Positions 42,213 to 55,070 of a stretch of DNA of 64,000 bases are shown piece by piece. Origin of the DNA: Adenophora triphylla var. japonica (lineage: Eukaryota > Streptophyta > Magnoliopsida > Asterales > Campanulaceae); contig JAFEMH010000929.1 of the NCBI GenBank assembly GCA_022495995.1, positions 310,001-374,000 on the forward strand, written 5' to 3'. Position 1 is the first letter of the stretch. Every line of letters begins with the position of its first letter. The position numbers and the translations under genes are program-made. The notes beneath the pieces were generated by a model. It was not told the DNA's origin and searched no databases. It saw only the letters and a program-made list of their open reading frames with translations.

Positions 42213-43040
42213 ATGCGAGAAAAAGAAGCCACGATAAGCCTCCTCAGGGAGTATGTTGACGTGTTCGCACTGGTCATATCGGGACATGCCGGGACTCGAT
42301 CCCTCAATCGTAGAGCACGAATTCCCTTGGATCCCGAATCCAAGCCTGTCAAACGAAGCTGCGCAAGATCAAGCCAGTGGTCCTTGCAAGTTAAAGAAGA
42401 AATTGAGAAGATGCTCAGAGTTTGTTTCATCGAGTGATTGAGTACCCGACTTGGCTCTCCAAAATCGTGACGGTCACCAAGGCCGATGGAAAGGTCGAGA
42501 TGCTTTGTGTGGATTTCGGGGATCTCAACAAGGCCGGCCCTAAAGATGATTTCCCACATTGCCTAATATCGACATGCTTTGGTCGACACCACGGCAAATT
42601 TCGAAGTAAAGTCCTTCGTGGACGGGTTCGCTGGATACAACCAGATCAAGATGTCCTAGGAGGATCAAGCCAAGGCGCCTTCACCACTCCGTGGGGGACA
42701 TCATTACACGGTCATGCCGTTCGGTCTGAAGAATGCTAGGGCTACTTACCGGCGCATGACCCTCTTCCATGACATGATTCACAAAGAAATCGAAGTATAT
42801 GTCGACGACATGATCATCCACTCCAGTGGATCGGACATGCGGCACATGACGGATCTGAGAAAGTTCTTCAACAGACTCGAAAAGCACTCCATGAGATTGA
42901 ACCTGCGAAGTGCACCTTCGGTGTCAAGCGCGACAAGGTCTTGGGGTACATGGTTACGAAAAGGGGTATCGAAGCCGATCCCAAGAAAATCAAGGCCATC
43001 ATCGACATGAAGCCGCCTCGTACTTTAACGAAGTGAAAAG
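42213..43040 (+). pseudogene. pol: Tat-B reverse transcriptase
   Basis: Across several frames: SLLREYVDVFAL, RIPLDPESKPVK, VKEEIEKMLRV, FIEVIEYPTWLSKIV, KADGKVEMLCVDFGDLNKAG, PKDDFPH, TPWGTSLHG, VMPFGLKNARATYRRM and the catalytic IEVYVDDMIIHSSG (about 42790-42825), which keeps YVDD. It would copy element RNA into DNA. At least five frame changes. Confidence 0.9.
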
Positions 43041-43635
43041 CTTCATGGGAAGACTTGATACATCGGTCGTTTCATCAACCGAGTTGACATCTCTCTGCGA
43101 GCCCATGTTCAAAGCGATGAAAAGAATGCCGACATCAAATGGGACTCAGAGTGCCAAACGGCTTTTGAGAAGATCAAGACCTACTTGGTGAATCCCCAAT
43201 TTTGTGCCCGCCACATGAAGACAAGCCACTACTCCTGTATGCCGATAACAGACACGTCAATCGGAGCAATCTTGGCACAAGAATAGAAAGATTCCAAGGT
43301 TGAGCATGCAATCTACTTCGTAAGCCGGAAGCTTCAAGGAAGTGAACTCGGCTACTCGGCATTAGAGAAAACTTGTACCGCCTTGGTATGGGTAGTCGGG
43401 AAGCTGAAACACTACATGCGGTCACATTCGGTGCTCTGGTCTCCAAAATGGACCCGTCAGATATCTCTTTGACAAGCCATCCTTGTCAATGCGACTAGCC
43501 AAGTGGTCATTCTTCCTAGGCGAGTTCGACATTAAGTACACGGTCGGAAAATCAACAAAGGGTAGAGTAATGGCGAGATCGGTGGCCGACTTCCCAAGCG
43601 GTGAACCTAAGGGTCACGATCCGCAATTTCCGGAT
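43041..43635 (+). pseudogene. pol: Tat-B RNase H (first)
   Basis: NPQFCARHMKTSHYSCMP is followed by TSIGAILAQE, VEHAIYFVSRKLQGSELGYS, ALEKTCTALVWVVGKLKHYM, and then MRLAKWSFFLGEFDIKYTVG. These are the retroelement RNase H and connection motifs. Frameshifted. Confidence 0.85.
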
Positions 43636-44110
43636 GACGGAATCTTCTCACTCGACAGCGCAAACCAGCCTGGCAACTCTTCTTCGATGGGGCAGCCAAC
43701 AAGAAGGGGAATGGTATCGGAATGCTCCTTGTCGATCCCAGGGCGAGCACACTCCCATAGCAATCAAGTGAATTTTGAAACAACCAACAATGCGGCGAGA
43801 ATACGAAGCTTGTGCGGCCGGTTTGGAAGCCGCCCTCGAGCGCAACATCTCGGAAGCTGGATGTGTATGGAGACTCGGCATTGATCATCAATCAAGTGTC
43901 CAACAAATGGAAGACGGTAGATTCGGCCTTCGAAGTACCACGCGTACATGGAGGAGCTCATTGCTCGGTTCAAGGACATCTCTTTTCACTATTTGCCAAG
44001 AGACGAGGAACCGCTTCGCGAGCCACAGCAACCCTCGCCTCTCTTGTCGAAATTCCCGATGGGAAAGCGGTAAAACCCCTCGAGAATAGGCGGACGGAAA
44101 CACCCGCCTA
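43636..44110 (+). pseudogene. pol: Tat-B second RNase H (archaeal-like type)
   Basis: Fragments WQLFFDGAANKKGNGIGMLL, VNFETTNNAA, YEACAAGLEAALE, LDVYGDSALIINQVSNKW and ATLASLVEIPDGKAVKPLE. A second RNase H after the normal one is the hallmark of the Tat lineage. D of FFDG, E of YEACAAGL and D of YGDS are the expected catalytic positions. Frameshifted. Confidence 0.85.
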
Positions 44111-45418
44111 TTCTTTGTGAGATCGAAATAAAAAAGGAAACGATCGACGAACCACAGGTACAATCAAATTTACCGAGTACCTCCAAAGCGGAGAAGCTTC
44201 CTTCACAAATGAAGATGGAAAATACAAAGAAGGGATCAAATCCAAAAACATGATGGCATTAAAATGCACGGCATCCCATTTCGTCATTAAGGGTATGTTG
44301 TACAAGAAGCGCCACCAAGGGCCACTCCTTCGGTGTGTAAACAAAGAAAAAGCCGGCGAGCTAATGAGCAGAAGTTCACAACGGAACTGCGGTCCGCACA
44401 TGAACGCCGAGCATTGACACGAGATCATTCTCCGTATGGAATACTCTGGATATCAATGGAAACAGACTGCATCCGGTTAAGTCAGAAGGCTGCGACAAAT
44501 GTCAACGGTTCTCCAACCTCAATCACATCCCTCCTCATAAACTCTATTGCATGACTACACCATGGCCTTTCGCCACATGGGGAATTGAAGTCATCGGCAA
44601 GATCACTCCACCGAGGAGCAATGGTCACGAGTTCATTCTAGTCGCGATCGACTACTTCACCAAATGGGTAGAAGCCGGATCGTACAAGGTGCGAATTCTA
44701 AGAAGGTGGCCGAGTTCATCAGAGAGAACATCATGTGCCGATACGGAGTGCCCACGAGATCATATCCGACAATGGGACTCACTTGAAGGAGATTGTGACG
44801 AACTTCGGCCGAATTGAGTCACACGTCACAAGTCTTCTCCTTACGGACCACAAACCAATGGTGCGGTAGAGGCGGCCAACAAGACTCTCGCCATGATAAT
44901 CGGAAAGATGACAACCGAGAGGTCGGGACGGCCCGAAAAGCTACATTTATCCCTGCGGGGATATAGAACATCGGTCGAGAACCGCCACGGGGAGACTCCG
45001 TTCGCGCTTACCTACGGAATGGAAGCAATGTTGCAGTGGAATTGGAAATTCCATCCCTCAGTCCTCTTGGAAAATGGGATCAATGAAGTCGAATGGCTCT
45101 GAGCCGTCACGACGAACTTGCTCTACTCGACGAGCGCGGGTTGAAAGCCATGGAGCACACTCGAGCCTACCGGAGCGAGAATGGCCCGAGGCATTCGATA
45201 GGAAAGTCAAGATCCGAGACATCGAGAGAAGGCGACTTGGTGCTAAAGGAAAAGCCTCCTACGCGAGACCAATCCCCTCGGAAAGTGGGAGCCTACTGGA
45301 TAGGACCGTTCGTGGTACAAAGAATCTTCTCGGAGGAGCCATGAAGCTAGCAGATTTGGACGGAAACCCTTTCGTTAACCCCGTGAACGGAAGCAAGCTC
45401 CTTGAATGCTTCGTTTGA
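44111..45418 (+). pseudogene. pol: Tat-B integrase
   Basis: A zinc-binding N-terminus is visible in broken frames (44330-44560), ending SEGCDKCQRFSNLNHIPPHK. The core has TPWPFATWGIEVIGKITPPR, FILVAIDYFTKWVEA, SDNGTHLK-like traces and PYGPQTNGAVEAANKTLAMI. The C-terminal part has RHGETPFALTYGMEAM, GAYWIGPFVVQRIFSEE and LADLDGNPFVNPVNGSKL. Multiple frameshifts. It ends at a stop at 45418. Confidence 0.9.
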
Positions 45419-46060
45419 GGAAGAGCACGAGTCAACTCACCTTCCCCATACACCGTCCCCTCGGTAAAATTAAAGTGCTAAAAGAGTAATACCCATTTGG
45501 ATACATTCCCGCTAATGATCCGGGTAAAAAAGCAGTCGCACTTCTTTTGTCTTTGCTTGTCTCAAATTCACCTAAAAGTGTCGAACTACGGTGACACAGG
45601 CCCCTTAGTCCAATTGTAAAAGGGAACGTAGGCAGCCATCATTGGTTCAGTCTAAAAAACAAAAAAAATAAATAAGCATCAATTGCTTGTGTTTCAAAAA
45701 ACTCTTTTCATTTAACCTACAAATTCATTACGGTTAAAACAATCTTTGATGAGTTCAAGCACGGTCAACTCTTGACTCGCTACACGCTAGCAAAACTACA
45801 ATAAAACATTAATCAATTAATGTGTACGCAAATGACAATGGGTGGATACTACGGACGGCAAGGTCAACCTAGTTTCCCGTACTTGGTCCTTCATCCTTCT
45901 TTCCCTTCCCTTTTCCCCCGTGAGTGTTCTTCACCTTCACGGGAAATATTCCGGTAGGCCTTCTACACTGGCTCGGGGACTCTTCTCGATGCCTCCGTCA
46001 ACCACCTGTGGCATCAGCGCGGCCCCTTCTCTAGCTCTGTCTCGAGCTGCCTCGCTTCGA
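45419..46060 (+). other. Spacer after Tat-B integrase
   Basis: It contains TCGAACTACGG ... GGGAACGTAGGCAGCC (about 45583-45640), related to the conserved 3' block near the LTR. The rest has no recognisable feature. Confidence 0.55.
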
Positions 46061-47367
46061 GCCATCATAACGGTGCTTTGATTGGCCTCCCGATCGGCGT
46101 GGTCTCATAATCGGCCATGGCATCGCCAGTACAATTCCTAGGGTTAGCCCTTGCTTCGGTCCTCCTCAAGGTCGAGTGTCCCAGGTGATCGGCACCCAAC
46201 GGCTCACTCCGTCTCCACAAGATAGTCATCTGTGTCTCCCCTACACTCTTCGTACCGGTTCGAATCTTGCGTCGACAGAAGCAGTGCCCTCTCTTTGGTG
46301 AAAGAGAACCACAGCGAGGAAAGGACGTGTATTGCCACCACCGCGTGAGCGGCAATAGCGTCGAAGGATCTTCCATCGGCAAAGATCCGACCTCAAAGGT
46401 ACCGGCATAACTCAAATTCGTCGGTGGCACTGCTCCGGCCCGTGCTTGTCGCGAGAACCAACGATGGAATGTAGAAAGACGTGCGAGACGGCCCGGCACT
46501 CGACAACCAATAGACCCTCTGAGCGGTCCGACAAGTCTGTAACTTCCAATGGGGAACCCGCCATCGCAAGTGATGCGTGCGGAGTACGGCCATCCAGAGC
46601 TCCGGCTCGGCTGATCGCCCCCTATCACCGGAGAGGGCGTCGAGAGAAAGACCAAGCGTCACAGGACATTGGCACCTCAGGCATCATCTGCAGTCTCTCC
46701 CTTAACCACATGGTAAGCATAGCGGGACTCCCTCCCCACATGTATCGGCTACCGGTCGCCATCCGAACTATGCCCAGGAACGTCTCGCCTAAGACCAACG
46801 GCACGATGTCTCCCCGCTCGCGGCTGCCTCACCGAGGTCCGGTTACCTGTGATGGCACACACCCAGAGACGTGAATGTGAACAGAGTAGCAATCGCGCAC
46901 AGAGCAATCGCGTCCCACGCAAAGACGCTCCCCTCAGCTCCGGTAAATCTTTTGGGCAGTCCTGAAATGTCAACATAATCGGTATTCAGTATCAGCATCC
47001 CGTATGCTTCTCCAGCCGAGATACCAAGCAAAGACACTAGCTTCTCAACAGTGGCCATGCCACCAGCATACGGAAGAACTAGCTGTTCCGTCTCAGGTCC
47101 TCCCAGAATGGCCCGGAAATCTTCGAATGTAGGAGTGATTTCGTTGTACGAAAAGCTGTACACGTTCCTCCGTACGTCCCAGAACCGAGACGCTGCTCTC
47201 AAAAGATCCCAATCTGGCATGAGCTCCTTCAAAGCCCAAACAGATTTCATCCCGTAACAACCTTCAAAAAATCCCTTGTTCTGCCTCGTGTGGTTCCGTA
47301 CCCACGACTGAAAGTTTTCCAAGTATCGCTCTTGCATCCGAGACGACAACTTAGGAAAGGGAGCCAT
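46060..47367 (-). pseudogene. Antisense gene G2 of Tat-B: PMD-like protein
   Basis: The minus strand starts with a true ATG at 47367 (MAPFPKLSSRMQERYLENFQ) and stays open for 174 codons. It includes MKSVWALKELMPDWDLLRAA, SRFWDVRRNVYSFSYNEITP, TFEDFRAILGGPETEQLVLP, DYVDISGLPKRF and WDAIALCAIATLFTFTSLGV. The same order is seen in G2 of Tat-A. The 3' half continues in shifted frames to about 46060. W(D)..R..V(Y)SFSYNE.TPT.EDF..ILGG fits the PMD N-terminal pattern. Its long open N-terminal half is better kept than pol. Function unknown. Confidence 0.7.
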
Positions 47368-47465
47368 GACAGAAAGTGAAGAAAAGCCTTAAGAATTGGA
47401 AAGGAATTCAGCCAAAAGATCGAAACAAAGGCGTAGTTTTTACAAATTGCAAAGCTGAAACTGCA

Positions 47466-47507
47466 ATTTAAAGGAATCTGGAAATTCAATCCTAGTCCGG
47501 CCGGACT
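47466..47507 (-). promoter_or_regulatory. G2 promoter of Tat-B: palindrome plus TATA-like box
   Basis: AGTCCGGCCGGACT (47494-47507) is followed on the minus strand, 23 bp after the core, by TTTAAAT (47472-47466). The ATG is at 47367. The same 14-bp palindrome occurs twice in the 3' LTR. Confidence 0.8.
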
Positions 47508-47966
47508 CTCCTTGCAGTTGACCTGGTCAACTCTGCAGCCAGCTGCTCCCAAATTGGAAGCAATTCCAAACAGTCCCCTGTTCACACCTTTATGAAACCA
47601 ACGTGCTGCCCCTGGTTTCATTCAATCCATATCAATATCCCTTCCGCCCCGGGCTTGTGTAACAGTGCAATTAATTAAGTATTAGTGCATATAGGCTTAA
47701 ATTTTGACCCGTTCAATTTTTAATGCATGTTTCATGTTATTTATTTTTTGATCAAACTACTTGCTTATTTGTCGAAAATAAAAGAAGGTAATCACTAAAT
47801 GGAAGTGCGAAATACAGGTTCGCCCCAGGCGCCTTCTTGAATACGGTTCGAGATCAAATTGTTCCTGACAATACATGCATTTTGTCTAAACAAAGCAAAA
47901 AAAAAATAGAGAGGGGAGGACTACTCAGAGTCACCTTTCGTCATCAGAGCACTCGACGTCTTGCTT
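47508..47966. other. G1-G2 spacer of Tat-B
   Basis: AT-rich spacer between the end of G1 (47967) and the G2 promoter. No gene. Confidence 0.5.
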
Positions 47967-48289
47967 TCACTTGCTAGGATCCGTCGCAAACAAGAAGTCG
48001 CCAAATTCCTCCAGGCGGGAATATGCAAAAGGTCTCCTCGGCATATGCGAACTCGAGGACTCTCCCCTCTCGTGCCCCGAGTGTGAAGAAGAAGGAGCTC
48101 CAAACCCGGCCTTTCCGCTCGCGAACCGGCCAAATCCCTGTGCAAAGTCCTCCCCACCAGCTGTGGGAGCAGGCGAACCTCTCGGCCTAGACGGCCTCGG
48201 CTCACGGATATCCACGCTCCTCCGGGAACTGCACCGCATGAACTCCACGAGTCTCCTAGCGTAGGCGGCCCACCCGTCTACCAGCCTCA

Positions 48290-48292
48290 TAG
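48290..48292. repeat. CACTA target-site duplication (left)
   Basis: TAG here and at 55669-55671, the 3-bp size typical of CACTA elements. Confidence 0.9.
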
Positions 48293-48313
48293 CACTACCA
48301 GAAACTGGTGTTT

Positions 48314-48735
48314 TAGCGACGGAATAAACAGCGACGGAAGCATTCCGTCGCTATTTAGCGACGGAAATTATGCTTTAGCGACGGAATAAATTTGGCGCCA
48401 AATTTAGCGACGGAATTAAATTCCGCCGCTGAATTCCGTCGCTAAAAACGAATATTCGACGAATATTCGTTTTAGCGACGGAATTTCAGCGGCGGAATTT
48501 AATTCCGTCGCTAAATAAAATATCAGCGACGGAATAATTCCGTCGCTGCTAATTTATTTATTTTTTATTTTTTTACGTTAACAGCGACGGAATTATTCCG
48601 TCGCTGATAATTTATTTTTTTAAAAAAAAATTAGATTATCAGCGACGGAATAATTCCGTCGCTGATAATTTATATATTTTTTATTTTTTTTTTAATTTAT
48701 CAGCGACGGAATTATTCCGTCGCTTTTTTTTTTTA
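48314..48735. repeat. CACTA left subterminal repeats
   Basis: About fifteen GCGACGGAAT units in direct and inverted order, forming strong hairpins such as TCAGCGACGGAATAATTCCG followed by TCGCTGA. Confidence 0.92.
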
Positions 48736-51700
48736 ATTTTTCTTCTATATACTTTCATTTGTTTAGTTTTTTTTCTATCTTTTTTTCTATAACTTTTTCT
48801 AAAAAAAAACACTAATTAACAAAGGCTAAAATATTATTTTATAGTCAATAAAAAATTTAAAAAAATAAAAAAATAAATATAGGGTAGTCCGTCCCTCTTT
48901 TGACTTTTCTTCTATATACCTTCATTTGTTTAGTTTTTTTCTATCTTTTTTTCTATAACTTTTTCTAAAAAAACCACTAATTAACAAAGGCTAAAATATT
49001 ATTTTCTAGTTAATAAAAAATTTAAAAAAAAATTAAAAAATAAATATAGGGTAGTCCGTCCCTCTTTTGACTTTTCTTCTATATACCTTCATTTGTTTAG
49101 TTTTTTTCTATCTTTTTTTCTATAACTTTTTCTAAAAAAAACCACTAATTAACAAATGCTAAAATATTATTTTCTAGTCAATAAAAAATTTAAAAAAAAT
49201 TAAAAAATAAATATAGGGTAGTCCGTCCCTCTTTTGACTTTTCTTCTATATGCCTTCATTTGTTTAGTTTTTTTCTATCTTTTTTTATATAACTTTTTCT
49301 AAAAAAACCACTAATTAACAAAGGCTAAAATATTATTTTCTAGTTAATAAAAAATTTAAAAAAAATTAAAAAATAAATATAGGGTAGTCCGTCCCTCTTT
49401 TGACTTTTCTTCTATATGCCTTCATTTGTTTAGTTTTTTTCTATCTTTTTTTATATAACTTTTTATAAAAAAAACCACTAATTAACAAAGGCTAAAATAT
49501 TATTTTCTAGTTAATAAAAAATTTAAAAAAAATTAAAAAATAAATATAGGGTAGTCCGTCCCTCTTTTGACTTTTCTTCTATATACCTTCATTTGTTTAG
49601 TTTTTTTCTATCTTTTTTTATATAACTTTTTCTAAAAAAAACCACTAATTAACAAAGGCTAAAATATTATTTTCTAGTCAATAAAAAATTTAAAAAAAAT
49701 TAAAAAATATATATAGGGTAGTCCGTCCCTCTTTTGACTTTTCTTCTATATGCCTTCATTTGTTTAGTTTTTTTCTATCTTTTTTTATATAACTTTTTCT
49801 AAAAAAAAACCACTAATTAACAAAGGCTAAAATATTATTTTCTAGTTAATAAAAAATTTAAAAAAAATTAAAAAATAAATATAGGGTAGTCCGTCCCTCT
49901 TTTGACTTTTCTTCTATATGCCTTCATTTGTTTAATTTTTTTCTATCTTTTTTTATATAACTTTTTCTAAAAAAAAACACTAATTAACAAAGGCTAAAAT
50001 TTTATTTTCTAGTCAATAAAAAATTTAAAAAAAATTAAAAAATAAATATAGGGTAGTCCGTCCCTCTTTTGACTTTTCTTCTATATGCCTTCATTTGTTT
50101 AGATTTTTCTATCTTTTTTTATATAACTTTTTCTAAAAAAAACCACTAATTAACAAAGGCTAAAATATTATTTTCTAGTTAATAAAAAATTTAAAAAAAA
50201 TTAAAAAATAAATATAGGGTAGTCCGTCCCTCTTTTGACTTTTCTTCTATATACCTTCATTTGTTTAGTTTTTTTCTATCTTTTTTTATATAACTTTTTC
50301 TAAAAAAAACCACTAATTAACAAAGGCTAAAATATTATTTTCTAGTCAATAAAAAATTTAAAAAAAATTAAAAAATAAATATAGGGTAGTCCGTCCCTCT
50401 TTTGACTTTTCTTCTATATGCCTTCATTTGTTTAGTTTTTTTCTATCTTTTTTTATATAACTTTTTCTAAAAAAAACCACTAATTAACAAAGGCTAAAAT
50501 ATTATTTTCTAGTTAATAAAAAATTTAAAAAAAATTAAAAAATAAATATAGGGTAGTCCGTCCCTCTTTTGACTTTTCTTCTATATGCCTTCATTTGTTT
50601 AATTTTTTTCTATCTTTTTTTATATAACTTTTTCTAAAAAAAAATACTAATTAACAAAGGCTAAAATATTATTTTCTAGTCAATAAAAAATTTAAAAAAA
50701 ATTAAAAAATAAATATAGGGTAGTCCGTCCCTCTTTTGACTTTTCTTCTATATGCCTTCATTTGTTTAGTTTTTTTCTATCTTTTTTTATATAACTTTTT
50801 CTAAAAAAAACCACTAATTAACAAAGGCTAAAATATTATTTTCTAGTTAATAAAAAATTTAAAAAAAATTAAAAAATAAATATAGGGTAGTCCGTCCCTC
50901 TTTTGACTTTTCTTCTATATACCTTCATTTGTTTAGTTTTTTTCTATCTTTTTTTATATAACTTTTTCTAAAAAAAACCACTAATTAACAAAGGCTAAAA
51001 TATTATTTTCTAGTCAATAAAAAATTTAAAAAAAAAATTAAAAAATAAATATAGGGTAGTCCGTCCCTCTTTTGATTTCTTCTATATATGCCTTCATTTG
51101 TTTAGTTTTTTCTATCTTTTTTTATATAACTTTTTCTAAAAAAACCACTAATTAACAAAGGCTAAAATATTATTTTCTAGTCAATAAAAAATTTAAAAAA
51201 AATTAAAAAATAAATATAGGGTAGTCCGTCCCTCTTTTGACTTTTCTTCTATATGCCTTCATTTGTTTAGTTTTTTTCTATCTTTTTTATATAACTTTTC
51301 TAAAAAAAACCACTAATTAACAAAGGCTAAAATATTATTTTCTAGTTAATAAAAAATTTAAAAAAAATTAAAAAATAAATATAGGGTAGTCCGTCCCTCT
51401 TTTGACTTTTCTTCTATATGCCTTCATTTGTTTAATTTTTCTATCTTTTTTTATATAACTTTTTCTAAAAAAACACTAATTAACAAAGGCTAAAATATTA
51501 TTTTCTAGTCAATAAAAAATTTAAAAAAATTAAAAAATAAATATAGGGTAGTCCGTCCCTCTTTTGACTTTTCTTCTATATGCCTTCATTTGTTTAGTTT
51601 TTTTCTATCTTTTTTTATATAACTTTTTCTAAAAAAAACCACTAATTAACAAAGGCTAAAATATTATTTTCTAGTCAATAAAAAATTTAAAAAAAATTAA

Positions 51701-52020
51701 AAAATAAATATAGGGTAGTCCGTCCCTCTTTTGACTTTTCTTCTATATACCTTCATTTGTTTAGTTTTTTTCTATCTTTTTTTATATAACTTTTTCTAAA
51801 AAAAACCACTAATTAACAAAGGCTAAAATATTATTTTCTAGTCAATAAAAAATTTAAAAAAAATTAAAAAATAAATATAGGGTTCTTCTATATACCTTCA
51901 TTTGTTTAGTTTTTTTTTCTTCTATATGCCTTCATTTGTTTAGTTTTTTTCTATCTTTTTTTATATAACTTTTTCTAAAAAAAACCACTAATTAACAAAG
52001 GCTAAAATATTATTTTCTAG
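48736..52020. repeat. Satellite-like array A, about 166-bp monomer
   Basis: About nineteen copies of an AT-rich monomer containing TAGGGTAGTCCGTCCCTCTT, TATGCCTTCATTTGTTTAGT, CCACTAATTAACAAAGGCTA and AATATTATTTTCTAGT. Copies differ mostly by homopolymer length and alternate TAGTCAATAAA/TAGTTAATAAA, hinting at a two-monomer higher-order unit. Two more copies lie at 53415-53680. Confidence 0.95.
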
Positions 52021-52960
52021 AATGTAAAAAAAAATAAAAAAAAATAAACGAGGTAGTCGTATACCATTTTCACAAGATCGGGACACATTCCTTAAAACCC
52101 TAAATAATGGCACATATTTGTAACTCAATTTCCATTTGGATTTTGAGGAAAGTCATAAAGATGAAAAACACTTTAAATGTCATTTAGAGTGTAGAAAAAA
52201 ATAAAAAAAATAAACGAGGTAGTCGTATACCATTTTCACAAGATCGGGACACATTCCTTAAAACCCTAAATAATGGCACATATTTGTAACTCAATTTCCA
52301 TTTGGATTTTGAGGAAAGTCATAGAGATGAAAAACACTTTAAATGTCATTTAGAGTGTATAAAAAAATAAAAAATAAACGAGGTAGTCGTATACCATTTT
52401 CACAAGATCGGGACACATTCCTTAAAACCCTAAATAATGGCACATATTTGTAACTCAATTTCCATTTGGATTTTGAGAAAAGTCATAAAGATGAAAAACA
52501 CTTTAAATGTCATTTAGAGTGTAGAAAAAAATTTAAAAAAAATGAACGAGGTAGCCGTATACCATTTTCACAAGATCGGGACACATTCCTGAAAACCCTA
52601 AATAATGACACATATTTGTAACTCAATTTCCATTTGGATTTTGAGGAAAGTCATAAAGATGAAAAACACTTTAAATGTCATTTATAATGTAGAAAAAAAT
52701 TAAAAAAAAATAAACGAGGTAGCCGTATACCATTTTCACAAGATCGGGACACATAAAACCCTAAAAACCCTAAATAATGACACATATTTGTAACTCAATT
52801 TCCATTTGGATTTTGAGGAAAGTCATAAAGATGAAAAACACTTTAAATGTCATTTAGAATGTAGAAAAAATTAAAAAAAAATAAACGAGGTAGCCGTATA
52901 CCATTTTCACAAGATCGGGACACATAAAACCCTAAAACCCCTAAATAATGGCATATATTT
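52021..52960. repeat. Satellite-like array B, about 168-bp monomer
   Basis: Five to six copies containing GTATACCATTTTCACAAGAT, CGGGACACAT, CACATATTTGTAACTCAATT and AAAACACTTTAAATGTCATT. Unrelated to array A. Confidence 0.93.
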
Positions 52961-53194
52961 TCTTCAAAAAAAATGTTAAAAACTGTTTTTTAAAATAATT
53001 ATTTCTCAAATAGCTTTGCTTAACCAAAAAAATAAAATAAAAAAAAAACTGTTAAAAAAATCTGTTAAACACATTTTCCGTTAAAATTTCATTTATTTAA
53101 AAATTCTTAACTTTTTTTTATAACTTTTTCCAAAAAAAATCATTAATAAGTAACATTTCAAATAGTATTCTTTATTCAAAAAAAAAAAAAAAAA

Positions 53195-53420
53195 AAGGGT
53201 ATACGATACAAAAGTTAACCAAAACAGTTAACTATTCCGTTAAAAGGACCAAACTGGAAAAAAGGGCACATTTTTAACGTGTAACCGTGTATAACCGTGA
53301 ACCGTATAGCCGTAACAGTTAGTACATGGTTAACGGTTAGGTTACGGTTAGGACTTAACGAAATTTTTAACCGCCGGTTATAACCGTTAACGGCGGTTAT
53401 GACCTTATGGCCACCTCTAA
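53195..53420 (-). mobile_element. Possible hAT-like terminal fragment
   Basis: The minus strand starts TAGAGGTGGCCATAAGGTCA and continues with repeated AACCG/CGGTT words (CCGTTAACGGCGGTTAT). The terminus resembles hAT ends (C/TAGAGGTGGC). Only one end is visible, inside array A-like sequence. Confidence 0.4.
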
Positions 53421-53685
53421 AAATCACTAATTAAAAAGGCTAAAATATTATTTTCTAGTCAATAAAAAATTTAAAAAATTAAAAAATAAATATAGGGTAG
53501 TCCGTCTCTCTTTTGACTTTTCTTCTATATACTTTCATTTGTTTAGTTTTTTTCTATCTTTTTTTCTATAACTTTTTCTAAAAAAACCACCAATTAACAA
53601 AGGCTAAAATATTATTTTCTAGTCAATAAAAATTTTAAAAAAATTAAAAAATAAATATAGGGTAGTCCGTCTCTCTTTTTTTCCT
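53415..53685. repeat. Array A, detached copies
   Basis: Two partial monomers of array A, with TCCGTCTCTC replacing TCCGTCCCTC. They are separated from the main array by array B and the hAT-like fragment. Confidence 0.85.
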
Positions 53686-53689
53686 TAAT

Positions 53690-54296
53690 CTCCGCGCAAA
53701 CAGTAACTGTGAAGTAACTATGTGGACGGAGGGAGTATATTATTATTATGGTATATTATTATTTAATTATTATTATTATATAATATTATTTTATATTTTA
53801 AATTATTTTTGATATTACTATTATTATGGTCATTAAACAAGGAAAATCTTAGCCATTAAATATATCAAAAACAATAAAATCCAATGGTCCAAATCCATTT
53901 TGCAAAAGCATGACACCCTTTTTTTTAATTGGCTTACAAATTTTCACATGGATTGATCCCCTAATCATCTCGGACCATTAATCTTAAACATCCAATGGTC
54001 CAAATCCGTTTTGCAAAAGCATGATACCCTCTTTTTTAATTGGCTTACAACTTTTCACGTGGATTGATCCCCTAATCAATCTGAACCATTAACCTTAAAC
54101 ATCCAATGGTCTAAATTCATCAAAAACAAAACCATTTCACAAACCATTTCACATTCTTAAATTCTCTTTATCTTCCCATTTATTACTCAACACACACACA
54201 CAGTCACACACACTCACACACAGTCACACTTTCTCTCTCTCACACTCTCTTTCTCTCTCCACGTACCTAATCCGGCCACCCCTAAGATCCGGCCAC
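53690..54296. other. AT-rich stretch with Stowaway-like end and CA tracts
   Basis: GGACGGAGGGAGTA at about 53728-53741 matches the end of Stowaway/mariner MITEs, but no partner end was found. A roughly 110-bp unit containing CCAATGGTCCAAATCC and GATTGATCCCCTAATCA is repeated (53880-54115). ACACAC tracts follow. Confidence 0.5.
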
Positions 54297-54612
54297 CCCA
54301 AAGATCCGGCCACCCTTCCTTCCTTCCCCACGACATCCCCGCCTTCTCTCCATCTCTGACTCCGCCTCCATCTCTGACTCCGCCTCCGCCTCCACCTCCA
54401 TCTCCACCTCCGCCTCTTCCTCTACCCCGCCTCCATCTCCATCTCCGCCTCTTCCTCGCCCCTCTTCTTCACCATCTTTTTCGCCTCCACCTCCATCTCT
54501 GTCTCCGCCTAGCTCCACCTCCATCTCCGACTTTTCCTACACCCAGCCTCCATCTCCATCGATCTCCTCCTCTTTCTCCATATCCATCTCCGCCTCTTCC
54601 TCGCCCCTCTTC
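54297..54612. repeat. CT-rich minisatellite
   Basis: Irregular repeats of CGCCTCCATCTCCATCTC / CCTCTTCCTCGCCCCTCTTC. The long minus-strand frame over it is a glycine/glutamate artefact. Confidence 0.8.
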
Positions 54613-55070
54613 TCAAAAAATTACCCCAAACCCGCCGTCCCTCGATCCGCCCCCCTTTACTTTCGAATTGAAAGTGGGCTTTGACAGATTTTTGAAGATG
54701 AATTTTGAAGTTTGAGAGTTGTAGTTGAAGTGGGTTTTGACATTTTTTGATTTTTTTTTTTTTAAAATTTGGATGGTGGTAGTGGTAATTTGCAAATATT
54801 TGATATTTATTTTTTTCTTTGAAAGATTTGTAATTAATTTTTAAAAGATTGTAATAGATGTATTTTGATATTATTAATTTACGTATCTTGATATTTGTAA
54901 TTGATGTATTTTGATATTTTTCTATAGATGTATTTTTTTTAATTTATTAGTTTTTTTAAAATATTATAATTGATGTTTTTCATTTTTATCATTATAAAAA
55001 AAATTATTCAATATTGAAAAAAAAAAGGATTTAATTTTGACATTTTTGTTTTTTTTTATTTATTGAATTA
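54613..55070. other. AT-rich CACTA interior
   Basis: TGATGTATTTTGATATTTT-type words are repeated. No gene. Confidence 0.5.

Noticed and set aside
53728..53741. Complete Stowaway MITE
   Set aside because: Only one GGACGGAGGGAGTA end is present; no inverted partner was found nearby.
54282..54524. Glycine/glutamate-rich minus-strand ORF
   Set aside because: It is a direct product of the CT-rich minisatellite inside the CACTA element.
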